Shown here: in pieces, positions 8,934-17,715 of the stretch
Position numbering within the stretch: the first letter of the stretch is position 1
How the letters are laid out: every line of letters starts with the position of its first letter
DNA from: Gemmatimonadota bacterium
GTDB lineage: Bacteria > Gemmatimonadota > Gemmatimonadetes > Longimicrobiales > Gaopeijiaceae
DNA: 64,000 nt
Direction: 5' to 3'
Assembly: GCA_003248075.1 (NCBI GenBank)
Contig: QJYK01000128.1
Coordinates: forward strand, 1 to 64,000
Position numbers and translations under genes: made by a program
The notes under the pieces: generated by a model
The model's database searches: none
What the model was told of the DNA's origin: nothing
What the model saw: only the letters and a program-made list of their open reading frames with translations

Positions 8934-10133
8934 ATGTCGGGTAAGAAGGGCACGATCGCCATTCTCACCGGCGGCGGAGACGTCCCGGGCCTGAACCCCG
9001 CCATCCGGGCGGTGACGATTCGTGCGACCCGGGAGGGCTATCGGGTCCTGGGCATCCGCCGGGGCTGGCGTGGGCTGGTGGACCTGGTGCCCGAGCCGGG
9101 CGTGGACAACTCGGGGTGTTGCCTCGACCTCACGGAGGACGTCGTGAACCGGGTGGGACGGACAGGCGGGACCTTCCTGCACACCTCCCGAACCCGGGCC
9201 AGCCACCTGCCCAAGGCGTTCGTCCCCGAGCACCTCACGGGGAGCTACCAGGACGACATCAACGACATCACCCCCGAGATCCTGAAAAACCTCGACTTCC
9301 TCGGGGTGGAGTATCTGGTCCCGATCGGCGGGGACGACACCCTCTCGTATGCCCACCGACTCCACCAGGAGGGCGTCCGGGTGGTGGCCCTTCCGAAGAC
9401 GATGGACAACGACGTTCCGGGAACCGACTACTGCATCGGTTTCAGCACGTGCGTCACGCGGATCATCGAGCTGACGCACCGCCTGCGCACCTCGGCGGGA
9501 TCGCACGAGCGCATCCTCGTCATCGAGGTCTTCGGACGCTACGCGGGCTTCACGGCGCTGCTCCCGACCATGGGTGGAGCCGCCGACCGATGCGTCATCC
9601 CCGAGCACCCGTTCGATCCCGAGCTGCTCACGGAGCTTCTGGTCCACGACCGGAACCGCAATCCGAGCCGCTACTCCGTCGTGCTCGTCTCGGAAGGCGC
9701 GACCCTGCGCGACCACACCGACATGGTCTTCGAGAGCCACGAGGCGGATCAGTTCGGACACAAGAAGCTGGGCGGGATCGGGGATGCCGTGGCGGAGATC
9801 ATCAAGAACCGCTCGCCGCACTACAACCACGGCAAGGTCATCAACGTGGTGAACCAGCGGCTCGGCTACCTGGTGCGCTCCGGGGACCCGGACGCGCTCG
9901 ACTCGATCGTGCCGATGGCCTTCGGCAACCTGGCCATGGATCTCATCCTCCAGGGACGCAGCGGGCTTCTGGTCGCGGTACGCAACGGCGTGTACAGTCC
10001 GGTGCCCATCGAGTCCGTGATGGGAGCGAAGAAGGTGGTCGACGTGGCGCAGTACTACAACGCCGACCGGCTGCGCCCGAAATACGACGCCTTCGGTTCG
10101 AGGCCGCTCTTCATCATGACCAGCGGAGCGTGA
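8934..10133 (+). CDS. 6-phosphofructokinase, predicted PPi-dependent type
   Basis: ILTGGGDVPGLNPAIRAV; GGDDT and PKTMDND active-site residues; GRYAGFTAL. Start ATG at 8934 with MSGKKGTIAIL. Confidence 0.9.
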   Translation: MSGKKGTIAILTGGGDVPGLNPAIRAVTIRATREGYRVLGIRRGWRGLVDLVPEPGVDNSGCCLDLTEDVVNRVGRTGGTFLHTSRTRASHLPKAFVPEHLTGSYQDDINDITPEILKNLDFLGVEYLVPIGGDDTLSYAHRLHQEGVRVVALPKTMDNDVPGTDYCIGFSTCVTRIIELTHRLRTSAGSHERILVIEVFGRYAGFTALLPTMGGAADRCVIPEHPFDPELLTELLVHDRNRNPSRYSVVLVSEGATLRDHTDMVFESHEADQFGHKKLGGIGDAVAEIIKNRSPHYNHGKVINVVNQRLGYLVRSGDPDALDSIVPMAFGNLAMDLILQGRSGLLVAVRNGVYSPVPIESVMGAKKVVDVAQYYNADRLRPKYDAFGSRPLFIMTSGA

Positions 10134-10165
10134 CGATGCCCGGATCGGGTCCGTCGTAGTCGACC

Positions 10166-12382
10166 GTGGACGCCCTGCCGACCCAGGACCAGGTCCAGGC
10201 CCTCGTGGAGGGTCGGATGCGGACCCCATTCGAGGTCCTGGGGAACCATCCTCTGGGGCCGGAGGGCGAGTCCGGTCGGGTGGTCCGCGTCTTCCTGCCC
10301 TGGGCCGCCGAGGTCGTGCTCCTGCCGCACGACACGGACCCGGTGTCGATGGATCGCGCGCACGAGGAGGGGCTCTTCCAGGCGGTCTTCCCCCATAGGC
10401 ACCATTACTTCCCCTACCGGCTGCGGGCGACGGACCGGCGCGGGAGGACCGTCGATCTGGAGGATCCCTATCGCTTCGGGCCCATGGTGGACGAGGGCCG
10501 CGTGGAAGCCTTCCTGTCCGGAGGCGAACGCCGAGCGCATCAGGTGCTGGGCGCGCGCCTCGCGTCGGCCGACGGCGTGGAGGGTGTGCTCTTCGCGGTG
10601 TGGGCGCCGCACGCGGTTGCGGTCAACCTGATGGGCACGATGAATCGATGGGACGCGCGGGCGCACCCCATGAGGCCACGAGGGGCGACCGGCGTCTGGG
10701 AGCTCTTCTTCCCGCACGTCCAGGTGGGGGCGGCCTACAAGTACCATATCGTGACCACGTCCGGCCGCCGCATCGACAAGGCGGACCCCTTCGGGCGCGC
10801 GGTGGAGCTCAGGCCCGCCACCGCCTCGGTGGTCTGGGACCCTCATCGTTATGAATGGGGAGACGGCGAGTGGATGGCGGCGCGCGCTGGCTGGAACCCC
10901 GCCGACCGCCCCATGAGCGCCTACGAGGTCCACCTCGGCTCATGGAAGCGCACTCCAGCGCACGAGCGGGAGTACGGCGATCACGGTTGGCCAGGGTACC
11001 GGGCGCTCGCCCACGACCTTCTGCCCTACGTGAAGGAGCTCGGCTTCACGCACGTGGAGCTGCTCCCGGTGCTGGAGCATCCGTACGACCAGAGCTGGGG
11101 CTACCAACCGCTGGGCTTCTTCGCGCCCACCTCGCGTTATGGCCTGCCCGACGACTTCCGCTACTTCGTAGACGCCGCGCACCGACTCGGTCTGGGTGTG
11201 ATCCTCGACTGGGTTCCCGGGCACTTCCCCGAGGATGTGCACGGTCTGGGTCGCTTCGACGGAACGGCGCTCTTCGAGCACCCCGATCCCCGCCTGGGTC
11301 GCCACCCCGACTGGGGGACGTACGTCTTCGACTTCTCCAAGCCGGCCGTACGCTCCTTCCTGGTGTCGAGCGCGATGCACTGGCTCGAGGACTACCACGT
11401 GGACGGCCTGCGCGTGGACGCGGTCGCGTCCATGCTCTACCTCGACTACTCCAGGGAGCCGGGCCAGTGGCTTCCGAATCCCTTCGGAGGAAAGGAGAAC
11501 CTCGACGCGGTCGCCTTCCTGAAAGAGCTGAACGACGCAGTGCATGCCGCACACCCGGGTACGTTGGTCATCGCCGAGGAGTCCACTTCCTGGGCTGGGG
11601 TCTCCCACGACACCGACCGCGGCGGCCTGGGCTTCGATCAGAAGTGGAACATGGGTTGGATGAACGACACGCTCGACTTCATGTCGACCGACCCACTCTT
11701 CCGCGGCGGCAAGTACGAACGGCTGACCTTCTCCCTCATCTACGCGTTCAGCGAGCGCTTCGTGCTTCCCCTGTCGCACGACGAGGTGGTGCACGGGAAA
11801 CGCTCCCTCCTGTCCAAGATGCCGGGCGACATCGACGCGAAATTCGCCAACCTCCGGCTCATGCTGGCGTACTTGTGGGCACATCCGGGCAAGAAGCTCG
11901 TGTTCATGGGCGCCGAGCTGGCCCAGTGGACCGAGTGGGACGTGGACACGGGCCTGGACTGGCCGCTGCTCGATTATGGGACGCATCGGGGTGTGCGCAC
12001 GCTCGTGAGCGCGCTCAACTGGGCCTACAATACGGAGCCCGCCCTACACGGACGCGACTTCCATCCCGACGGGTTCGAGTGGCTCGACTGCCACGACCCC
12101 CAACGCGTGGTCCTGTCGTTCGTCCGCTGGTCGCCGGGGTGGGAGGATTGCGTGATCGTGGTCGCGAACTTCACTCCCATCGTGCACGAGGACTTCCATC
12201 TCGCCGTGCCATTCCCCGGCCGCTACCGGGTGATCCTCGATACCGACGCGCCGGACTTCGGCGGCGCCGGTGGTCCGTTGGGCCGTGAGCTCGAGTCGGT
12301 GGAGGGAGAGGTGCACGGGCGGCAGCAGCATCTGCGGCTGCGTCTTCCCGGTCTCGCGGTGCTCTATCTCAAGCGCGCCTGA
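10166..12382 (+). CDS. glgB: 1,4-alpha-glucan branching enzyme
   Basis: GH13 branching-enzyme motifs: YEVHLGSWKR, GLGVILDWVPGHFPED, DGLRVDAVASMLYLDYSR, VIAEESTSW, LPLSHDEVVHGKRSLLSKMPGD. Confidence 0.95.
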   Translation: MDALPTQDQVQALVEGRMRTPFEVLGNHPLGPEGESGRVVRVFLPWAAEVVLLPHDTDPVSMDRAHEEGLFQAVFPHRHHYFPYRLRATDRRGRTVDLEDPYRFGPMVDEGRVEAFLSGGERRAHQVLGARLASADGVEGVLFAVWAPHAVAVNLMGTMNRWDARAHPMRPRGATGVWELFFPHVQVGAAYKYHIVTTSGRRIDKADPFGRAVELRPATASVVWDPHRYEWGDGEWMAARAGWNPADRPMSAYEVHLGSWKRTPAHEREYGDHGWPGYRALAHDLLPYVKELGFTHVELLPVLEHPYDQSWGYQPLGFFAPTSRYGLPDDFRYFVDAAHRLGLGVILDWVPGHFPEDVHGLGRFDGTALFEHPDPRLGRHPDWGTYVFDFSKPAVRSFLVSSAMHWLEDYHVDGLRVDAVASMLYLDYSREPGQWLPNPFGGKENLDAVAFLKELNDAVHAAHPGTLVIAEESTSWAGVSHDTDRGGLGFDQKWNMGWMNDTLDFMSTDPLFRGGKYERLTFSLIYAFSERFVLPLSHDEVVHGKRSLLSKMPGDIDAKFANLRLMLAYLWAHPGKKLVFMGAELAQWTEWDVDTGLDWPLLDYGTHRGVRTLVSALNWAYNTEPALHGRDFHPDGFEWLDCHDPQRVVLSFVRWSPGWEDCVIVVANFTPIVHEDFHLAVPFPGRYRVILDTDAPDFGGAGGPLGRELESVEGEVHGRQQHLRLRLPGLAVLYLKRA

Positions 12383-12407
12383 GGTTCCGCCGCGCTTCCC
12401 ACGAGGC

Positions 12408-14573
12408 TCAGCCCTCGGGTGGGTCGTCCCCCTCGACCTTCCCTGAGAGCGCAGGCGCGTAGTACTGGTCCGCATACTCCCGCACCATGCGCGCCGTGGT
12501 GAACTTCGACCCGGCCACCTTGATGGCTTCCTTCATGATCCGCACCCACCCCCCGGGAAGCCCCCGCTCGTCCAGACGGTAGTAGAGGGGGACGACCTCG
12601 CGCTCCAGGATCTTGAAGAGGTTCTCGTGGTCCAGGGCGTCCGCCTCGTCCTCCGATTCGGCGTCGGCCACCGGGATGGCCCATCCGTTCTCGCCGCTGA
12701 ACCCCTCTGCCCACCACCCGTCGAGCGTGCTGAGCTGGGGGACCCCGTTGAGCGCCGCCTTCATGCCGCTCGTCCCCGACGCCTCCAAGGGCACCCTGGG
12801 CAGGTTCAGCCACACGTCGACGCCTTGGACGAGGCGGTGCGCGACATGTAGCTCGTAGTCCTCGAGGAATGCGATCCGTCCCTCGAAGCTCGTATCGCGC
12901 GTGAGCTGCCAGACGCGCTGCATCGTGCGCTTGGCCTCGTCGTCCGCGGGGTGGGCCTTGCCGGCAAAGATGATCTGCACCGGCCGCTTGATGTCGGTCA
13001 GCAGGCGCCGCAGCCGGCCCTCGTCACGGAAGAGCAGGTTGGCCCTCTTGTAGGTCGCGAAGCGCCGGGCGAACCCGATCGTGAGGGGCTCCGGGCTGAG
13101 CAGCGTGCCGGCGCCCGCCAGATGTGCCGCCTCCTTCCACAGCTCGATCCAGCGGCTCCGGGCCTGCTCCCGGCAGAAGTCCAGAAGCGTGCCCTTCATC
13201 CTCACGTGGGCGGCCCAAAGCGCCGCGTCGTCCACCTCGGCGACGCGGTCCCAGATCGCCGGGTCGTCTGCGTCGTCCTCCCAGACCGGACCCAGGACCT
13301 CGTCCAGGAGCTCCATCACCCGATGGGACATCCAGCTCGCGAGATGGACGCCGTTCGTGACGCCCCCGATGGGGATGCGCCCGGGCTCCCTTCCGGGCCA
13401 GAGTGACATCCACAGCTCCTGGGTCACCCTGCGATGGCGTCGGGAGACGCCGTTCACCCGGGCGGCGAGCCGGATCCCGGCCGCGGTCATATGGAAGCGT
13501 CCGTGGTCGAGCTCCGGATGCCGCCCCAGAGCCACGAACGCGGCCCGGTCGAGGGGACCCTCGGCCCAGTAGTCCGAGCACACCGCGTCGACGATCTCCG
13601 GCTCGAACATGTCGTGCCCCGCCGGGACCGGGGTGTGCGTGGTGAACACGGTGTTCGCGCGAACGGCGGTGGTGGCGTCGGCCATCGATACGCCCTCCGC
13701 CAGCTGCTCGCGGAGGCGCTCGACCATCATGAACGACGCGTGACCCTCGTTGGCATGCCAGGCCCCGGGCGTGATTCCCAACGCCCTGAGCACGCGCACC
13801 CCCCCCACGCCGAGGATCCACTCCTGCTTGAGCCGGTGCTCCCTCCCGCCGCCGTAGAGCTTGTACGTGAGCTCTCGGTCCTCCTCGTGGTTCTCCTCGA
13901 GGTTCGTGTCGAGCAGGTAGATGCGCACGCGACCCGCGTCCAGGCTCCAGGCGCCGAGGTGCACCGGCCGGTCACCGGTCATGACCGTCGTCAGCGAGAG
14001 CTGCCCATCCGGGGCGGGGAGCCGCACCAAGGGCATGTTCTCCGGGTCGAAGACCTCGTCGGAGTCCTCCTGCCAGCCCTCGAGGTTGAGCTTCTGATCG
14101 AAGTAACCCTTCGAGTACAGGAGTCCCACGCCGATGAGGGGCACTCCTTGGTCGGAGGCCGCCTTGCAGTGGTCACCCGCCAGGACGCCCAGACCGCCCG
14201 AGTAGATCGGAATCGAGTTGTGCAGACCGAACTCGGCGCAGAAGTACGCCACGGGGCGGTCACGGGACACGTCCGGATGCTCGGTCGCGAACCAGGTGTC
14301 CTCCCGTGCCAACATGGCCTCGAACTCGCCCATGACGCTATCGTACAACGCCAGGAAGTCCGGGTCGGTGGAGAGGTGGGCGATTCGGCCGGGGGTGACG
14401 CGTCGGAGCAGGGCCACGGGGTTGTGCCGCGTGGCCGACCAGAGCATCGGGTCGACGGCCTTCAGCATCCGCCGGGCACGGCGGTTCCACCGCCACCACA
14501 GGTTGAGCGCGATGCGCTCGAGCCCCTTGAGGCGCTCAGGCAGATAGGGGATCTTGTTCGACTCTTCCGTCAT
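12408..14573 (-). CDS. glgP: Alpha-glucan phosphorylase (GlgP/MalP family)
   Basis: 721 aa; AYFCAEFGLHNSIPIYSGGLGVLAGDHCKAASDQGVPLIGVGLLYSKGYF; GYFDQKLN; HANEGHASFMMVERLRE; EASGTSGMKAALNGVPQLSTLDGWW. Confidence 0.93.
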   Translation of the reverse strand: MTEESNKIPYLPERLKGLERIALNLWWRWNRRARRMLKAVDPMLWSATRHNPVALLRRVTPGRIAHLSTDPDFLALYDSVMGEFEAMLAREDTWFATEHPDVSRDRPVAYFCAEFGLHNSIPIYSGGLGVLAGDHCKAASDQGVPLIGVGLLYSKGYFDQKLNLEGWQEDSDEVFDPENMPLVRLPAPDGQLSLTTVMTGDRPVHLGAWSLDAGRVRIYLLDTNLEENHEEDRELTYKLYGGGREHRLKQEWILGVGGVRVLRALGITPGAWHANEGHASFMMVERLREQLAEGVSMADATTAVRANTVFTTHTPVPAGHDMFEPEIVDAVCSDYWAEGPLDRAAFVALGRHPELDHGRFHMTAAGIRLAARVNGVSRRHRRVTQELWMSLWPGREPGRIPIGGVTNGVHLASWMSHRVMELLDEVLGPVWEDDADDPAIWDRVAEVDDAALWAAHVRMKGTLLDFCREQARSRWIELWKEAAHLAGAGTLLSPEPLTIGFARRFATYKRANLLFRDEGRLRRLLTDIKRPVQIIFAGKAHPADDEAKRTMQRVWQLTRDTSFEGRIAFLEDYELHVAHRLVQGVDVWLNLPRVPLEASGTSGMKAALNGVPQLSTLDGWWAEGFSGENGWAIPVADAESEDEADALDHENLFKILEREVVPLYYRLDERGLPGGWVRIMKEAIKVAGSKFTTARMVREYADQYYAPALSGKVEGDDPPEG

Positions 14574-14725
14574 GGAATCGTGAATCCATCGTCACCGTAG
14601 AGGGGTACCGCTCGGGGCCTCGTGGCGTGAAAGTATCGCCACGGGCCTGAGGGAATTGAAGCCCGAGACACACCGACCCCGACGTGGCCCCGGCCACGAC
14701 CGGGGACACGAAGGAGGAGGCGCAG

Positions 14726-15070
14726 ATGAACATGGCGGGCGACCGTATGCAAGATCGGATCCAGACCTTCGTGGCCAGCCATCCGGGAGGCTGGGACCAC
14801 GAGGCATGGCTGGCGCTGCTGGCCGACCTGGCCGCGAGTGGGCACGACACCTCCGACGCCGAGGCCATCGGCAAGGCGTTGGAGCGGGAGCGCGTGCGAG
14901 CGGTTCTGGTCGCGGCCGGCGTGAAGGGGCTCGGCCCAAAGCGACTGGACGCGCTGGTTGAGCACTTCGGCACGCTCTGGGCGCTCCGCCATGCTTCGGC
15001 GGACCAGCTGGCCGAGGTCCCGGCGGTTCCTCGCGCGTTGGCGGAAGCCGTCGCAGCGGCGATCCGCTGA
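14726..15070 (+). CDS. Stand-alone helix-hairpin-helix domain protein
   Basis: GVKGLGPKRLDALVEHFGTLWALRHASADQLAEVPAVPRALAEAVAAAIR resembles UvrC-type (HhH)2; AAGGAGGAGG SD upstream of ATG 14726. Confidence 0.7.
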   Translation: MNMAGDRMQDRIQTFVASHPGGWDHEAWLALLADLAASGHDTSDAEAIGKALERERVRAVLVAAGVKGLGPKRLDALVEHFGTLWALRHASADQLAEVPAVPRALAEAVAAAIR

Positions 15071-15470
15071 CGCCACGGCCACAGCTTCTGCCCGCGCGGA
15101 CCACGAAGGACTCGGGGGCCGGCGGGATCCCCTGAACGGTCGTAGGGCTCCGCCGGGGCGGGCCGGGATCCGGAGCGGCCGGGCCCCGGTCGTCGGGCCC
15201 TCGTGACAACGGCGTGACGCTCCTCGGGGGGGGCGGCAGGAACAAAAGTCTCCAGGGAAGAAAAGCGTGCCGACAGGGCGCCCCGGCGGGCGGTACCGGT
15301 GGCCGTCCGCGGCCCGGAACACGGCCCGGAACGCGTCCCGGACCTCCGGGTCGACGCCGATCACCGTGTCGGCGGTCTCCCTATGCGCCATCGGCGCCGC
15401 GTGGCACCGATCCTGCCATGATGAACAGGGATTCACGCAGCTCACCACCGTGACACGGGGTCGATATCGA

Positions 15471-16148
15471 ATGGGCAACATCTCGAATACGGGTTTCCGC
15501 GGCGCCGCCGCGGTCGTGCTGGGGCTCATGACACTCGGGGGATGCGCTTCCCTGAGCAAGACGGAGCAGGGCGCCATCGGCGGCGCCGCGGTCGGCGCGA
15601 CCGTCGGCAGCATTCTCGCGGACAACACCGCCAAGGGGGCGATCCTGGGGGCGGTCATCGGGGGCGCCGCCGGGGCCGCCATCGGCCACGTGATGGACAA
15701 TCAGGCCAAGGATCTTCAGGACAAGCTCCCCAACGCCAAGATCGAGCGGGTCGGGGAGGGGATCCAGGTGACGTTCGCCTCGGGGATCCTCTTCGACGTG
15801 GACTCCGACAAGCTGCGCTCCGAGGCGCAGACCAATCTCAAGGACCTCGCGGCGTCGCTGAAGGACTATCAGGGCACGAGCGTCCTCGTGGTCGGACACA
15901 CGGACGCGACCGGCAGCGACACCTACAACCAGGGCCTCTCCGAGCGGAGGGCAACGGCGGCCAGGACCTTCCTGCTCGGTGCCGGGCTCGCCACCGACCG
16001 GGTCACGTCCGCCGGGCGCGGGGAGACCGAGCCGGTGGGGACGAACGACACCGCCGAGGGCCGCCAGGCGAACCGGCGTGTCGAGGTGGCCATCTACGCG
16101 AACGAGGAGATGCGGGAGCGGATGCTCCGCCAGCACCGCGGCCAGTAG
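15471..16148 (+). CDS. OmpA family lipoprotein with glycine-zipper domain
   Basis: MGNISNTGFRGAAAVVLGLMTLGGCAS lipobox; glycine zipper GAIGGAAVGATVGSILADN; OmpA VVGHTDATGSDTYNQGLSERRATAARTFLL ... NRRVEVAIY. Confidence 0.9.
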   Translation: MGNISNTGFRGAAAVVLGLMTLGGCASLSKTEQGAIGGAAVGATVGSILADNTAKGAILGAVIGGAAGAAIGHVMDNQAKDLQDKLPNAKIERVGEGIQVTFASGILFDVDSDKLRSEAQTNLKDLAASLKDYQGTSVLVVGHTDATGSDTYNQGLSERRATAARTFLLGAGLATDRVTSAGRGETEPVGTNDTAEGRQANRRVEVAIYANEEMRERMLRQHRGQ

Positions 16149-16165
16149 TCGAGGGCCGGTAGGCG

Positions 16166-16203
16166 AGGGCCCCCGCGCCTCGACGAGGCCGGGGGCCTTG
16201 CAT
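16166..16203 (+). terminator. Hairpin downstream of OmpA-family gene (terminator-like)
   Basis: AGGGCCCCCG...CCTCGACGAGG...CCGGGGGCCTT stem-loop after stop at 16148; weak T-tract. Confidence 0.4.
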
Positions 16204-16208
16204 CGCAG

Positions 16209-16234
16209 TGACGGACAAAATATGTTGTCCGTCA
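16209..16234. promoter_or_regulatory. Perfect 10-bp-arm palindrome covering the start of the ArsR-like gene (putative operator)
   Basis: TGACGGACAA-AATATG-TTGTCCGTCA; candidate start ATG lies at 16222-16224 in the spacer, alternative ATG at 16234. Confidence 0.75.
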
Positions 16235-16860
16235 TGACACCCGAATCCCGCACGGGCCCCGGGCCCGACGTCGAGCTGATCCGGGATGCCGAGACGGCCG
16301 CGGTGCTCCTCAAGGACCCGCGAAGGCGCATCCTGGAGATGGCGCGGTCTCCACTGAGCGCCGTGGAGATGGCCGATCGACTGGGGGAGCCCCGGCAGCG
16401 CGTCGGTTATCACGTGAGGCGCCTGGTCGAGGCGGGCCTCCTGGAGAACGTGGACGAGGCCCGACGCGGGGCCATGGTCGACAAGCGCTACCGCTCGAGC
16501 GCCCGGGCGTACGCGCTCGCGTCGTCGGACCTGCTCGGGCCGCTGGCTGCGCGACTCGACTCCGAGGGCGACCGCCAGAGCCTGGCACACCTCCTGGGGG
16601 CCGTGCACCAGGTCCAGAGCGACCTCGCGCGGGTGCTGGCGGCGAGCGGATCGCCGACCGAGCGCCTGCCCACCCTCACCCTGTCGTCCCGCATCCGATT
16701 CCGGGATGCGGCCGACCGGGGCGCGTTCGCCGACGCGCTGGTTCGTGCCCTTACCCAGGTGGTAGCGGCGCACACCACGCCCGACCGCCGTGCGGACGGG
16801 GCCCCCGGCGAGGGGGATCCGTACCGCCTGACCCTCACCCTTCACCCGACCCCGCCATGA
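16222..16860 (+). CDS. ArsR/HTH_20-type winged-helix transcriptional regulator
   Basis: LLKDPRRRILEMARSPLSAVEMADRLGEPRQRVGYHVRRLVEAGLLENVDE; start 16222 or 16234. Confidence 0.8.
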   Translation: MLSVMTPESRTGPGPDVELIRDAETAAVLLKDPRRRILEMARSPLSAVEMADRLGEPRQRVGYHVRRLVEAGLLENVDEARRGAMVDKRYRSSARAYALASSDLLGPLAARLDSEGDRQSLAHLLGAVHQVQSDLARVLAASGSPTERLPTLTLSSRIRFRDAADRGAFADALVRALTQVVAAHTTPDRRADGAPGEGDPYRLTLTLHPTPP

Positions 16861-17663
16861 CCGAGGAACGCTGGACCGACGAGAGAGAGATCCGGATCGA
16901 GGCGGCACCCGAAGCCGTGTGGGCCGCCTGGGCCGAGCCCGAACACGTGCGCCGATGGTTCTCCGACGACGCCCACGGGAGCGTGGAGCCGGGCGGCGAG
17001 CTGGTGCACGTGTTCCATGGCCACGGTGAGCACCGGTACCGCGTGCTCGAGGTCGACGCCCCGCGGCGCCTCCTCCTCGAAGGCGAGATGGACGGACTGG
17101 CGTTCCGGCAGCTTGTGGAGATCCACCACGAGGGGGGGAGCACCGTGCTGCGGCTCGTCCACTCGGGCTTCGGCACCGTCGACCCGGACTCCGAGATCGT
17201 GCAGGGGATCGATTCCGGATGGACCATGGCGCTTGCCCTGCTGAAGCACTACGTGGAGCGTTACCTCGGACGCCGGAAGGAGGCCCTCTACGTCTTCCGT
17301 CCGGCCCGATTCGACTACGAGGCCCTGCTGCGGGAGCGGTATCAGAGCGCGGCGGGTCTAGGCGCCTGGCTCACGGACGGCAACGGTGGCATCCCGGCGT
17401 CCGGGCGGGTCCGACTCGCGCTCCGGTCGGGGAGGACCCTCTCGGGGGACGTCCTCGTGCGCACGGGGCACGAGATCTCCGTGTCGTGGGAGGAGATCGA
17501 GGGGGTGCTCGAGCTGAAGGCCTTCGGGTCCGGACCGGACGGGAGGGTTCTCGGCGTGCGCGTGACCACCTGGGGAAGCGACGTTAGCCTCGCAGCGGCC
17601 CTGCAGCAGGAAATGGAGGCGGCTGTGGGCCGGCTCCTCGACGCCGCCCCGGTGGCCTCCTGA
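16857..17663 (+). CDS. SRPBCC/AHSA1 domain protein
   Basis: REIRIEAAPEAVWAAWAEPEHVRRWFSDDAHGSVEPGGELVHVFHGHGEHRYRVLEVD; ATGA overlap with upstream regulator. Confidence 0.82.
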   Translation: MTEERWTDEREIRIEAAPEAVWAAWAEPEHVRRWFSDDAHGSVEPGGELVHVFHGHGEHRYRVLEVDAPRRLLLEGEMDGLAFRQLVEIHHEGGSTVLRLVHSGFGTVDPDSEIVQGIDSGWTMALALLKHYVERYLGRRKEALYVFRPARFDYEALLRERYQSAAGLGAWLTDGNGGIPASGRVRLALRSGRTLSGDVLVRTGHEISVSWEEIEGVLELKAFGSGPDGRVLGVRVTTWGSDVSLAAALQQEMEAAVGRLLDAAPVAS

Positions 17664-17669
17664 TCGCCT

Positions 17670-17699
17670 GAGGGGGAGCGGCCGTTCCCGCTCCCCCTC
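17670..17699. terminator. Bidirectional terminator-like hairpin between convergent genes
   Basis: GAGGGGGAGCGG-ccgttc-CCGCTCCCCCTC 12-bp stem; no long T-tract. Confidence 0.5.
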
Positions 17700-17715
17700 C
17701 TCTGCGGGTTCCCGG

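Noticed and set aside
6935-9004. 689-aa minus-strand ORF
   Set aside because: Antisense to the MBL-fold gene and out of frame with M28; Arg/Pro/Ser-rich high-GC shadow ORF with no recognisable motifs
14570-15700. 376-aa minus-strand ORF spanning the HhH gene and OmpA gene, including MAHRETADTVIGVDPEVRDAFRAVF segment
   Set aside because: Antisense to two supported genes; the intergenic part looks briefly protein-like but no family recognised
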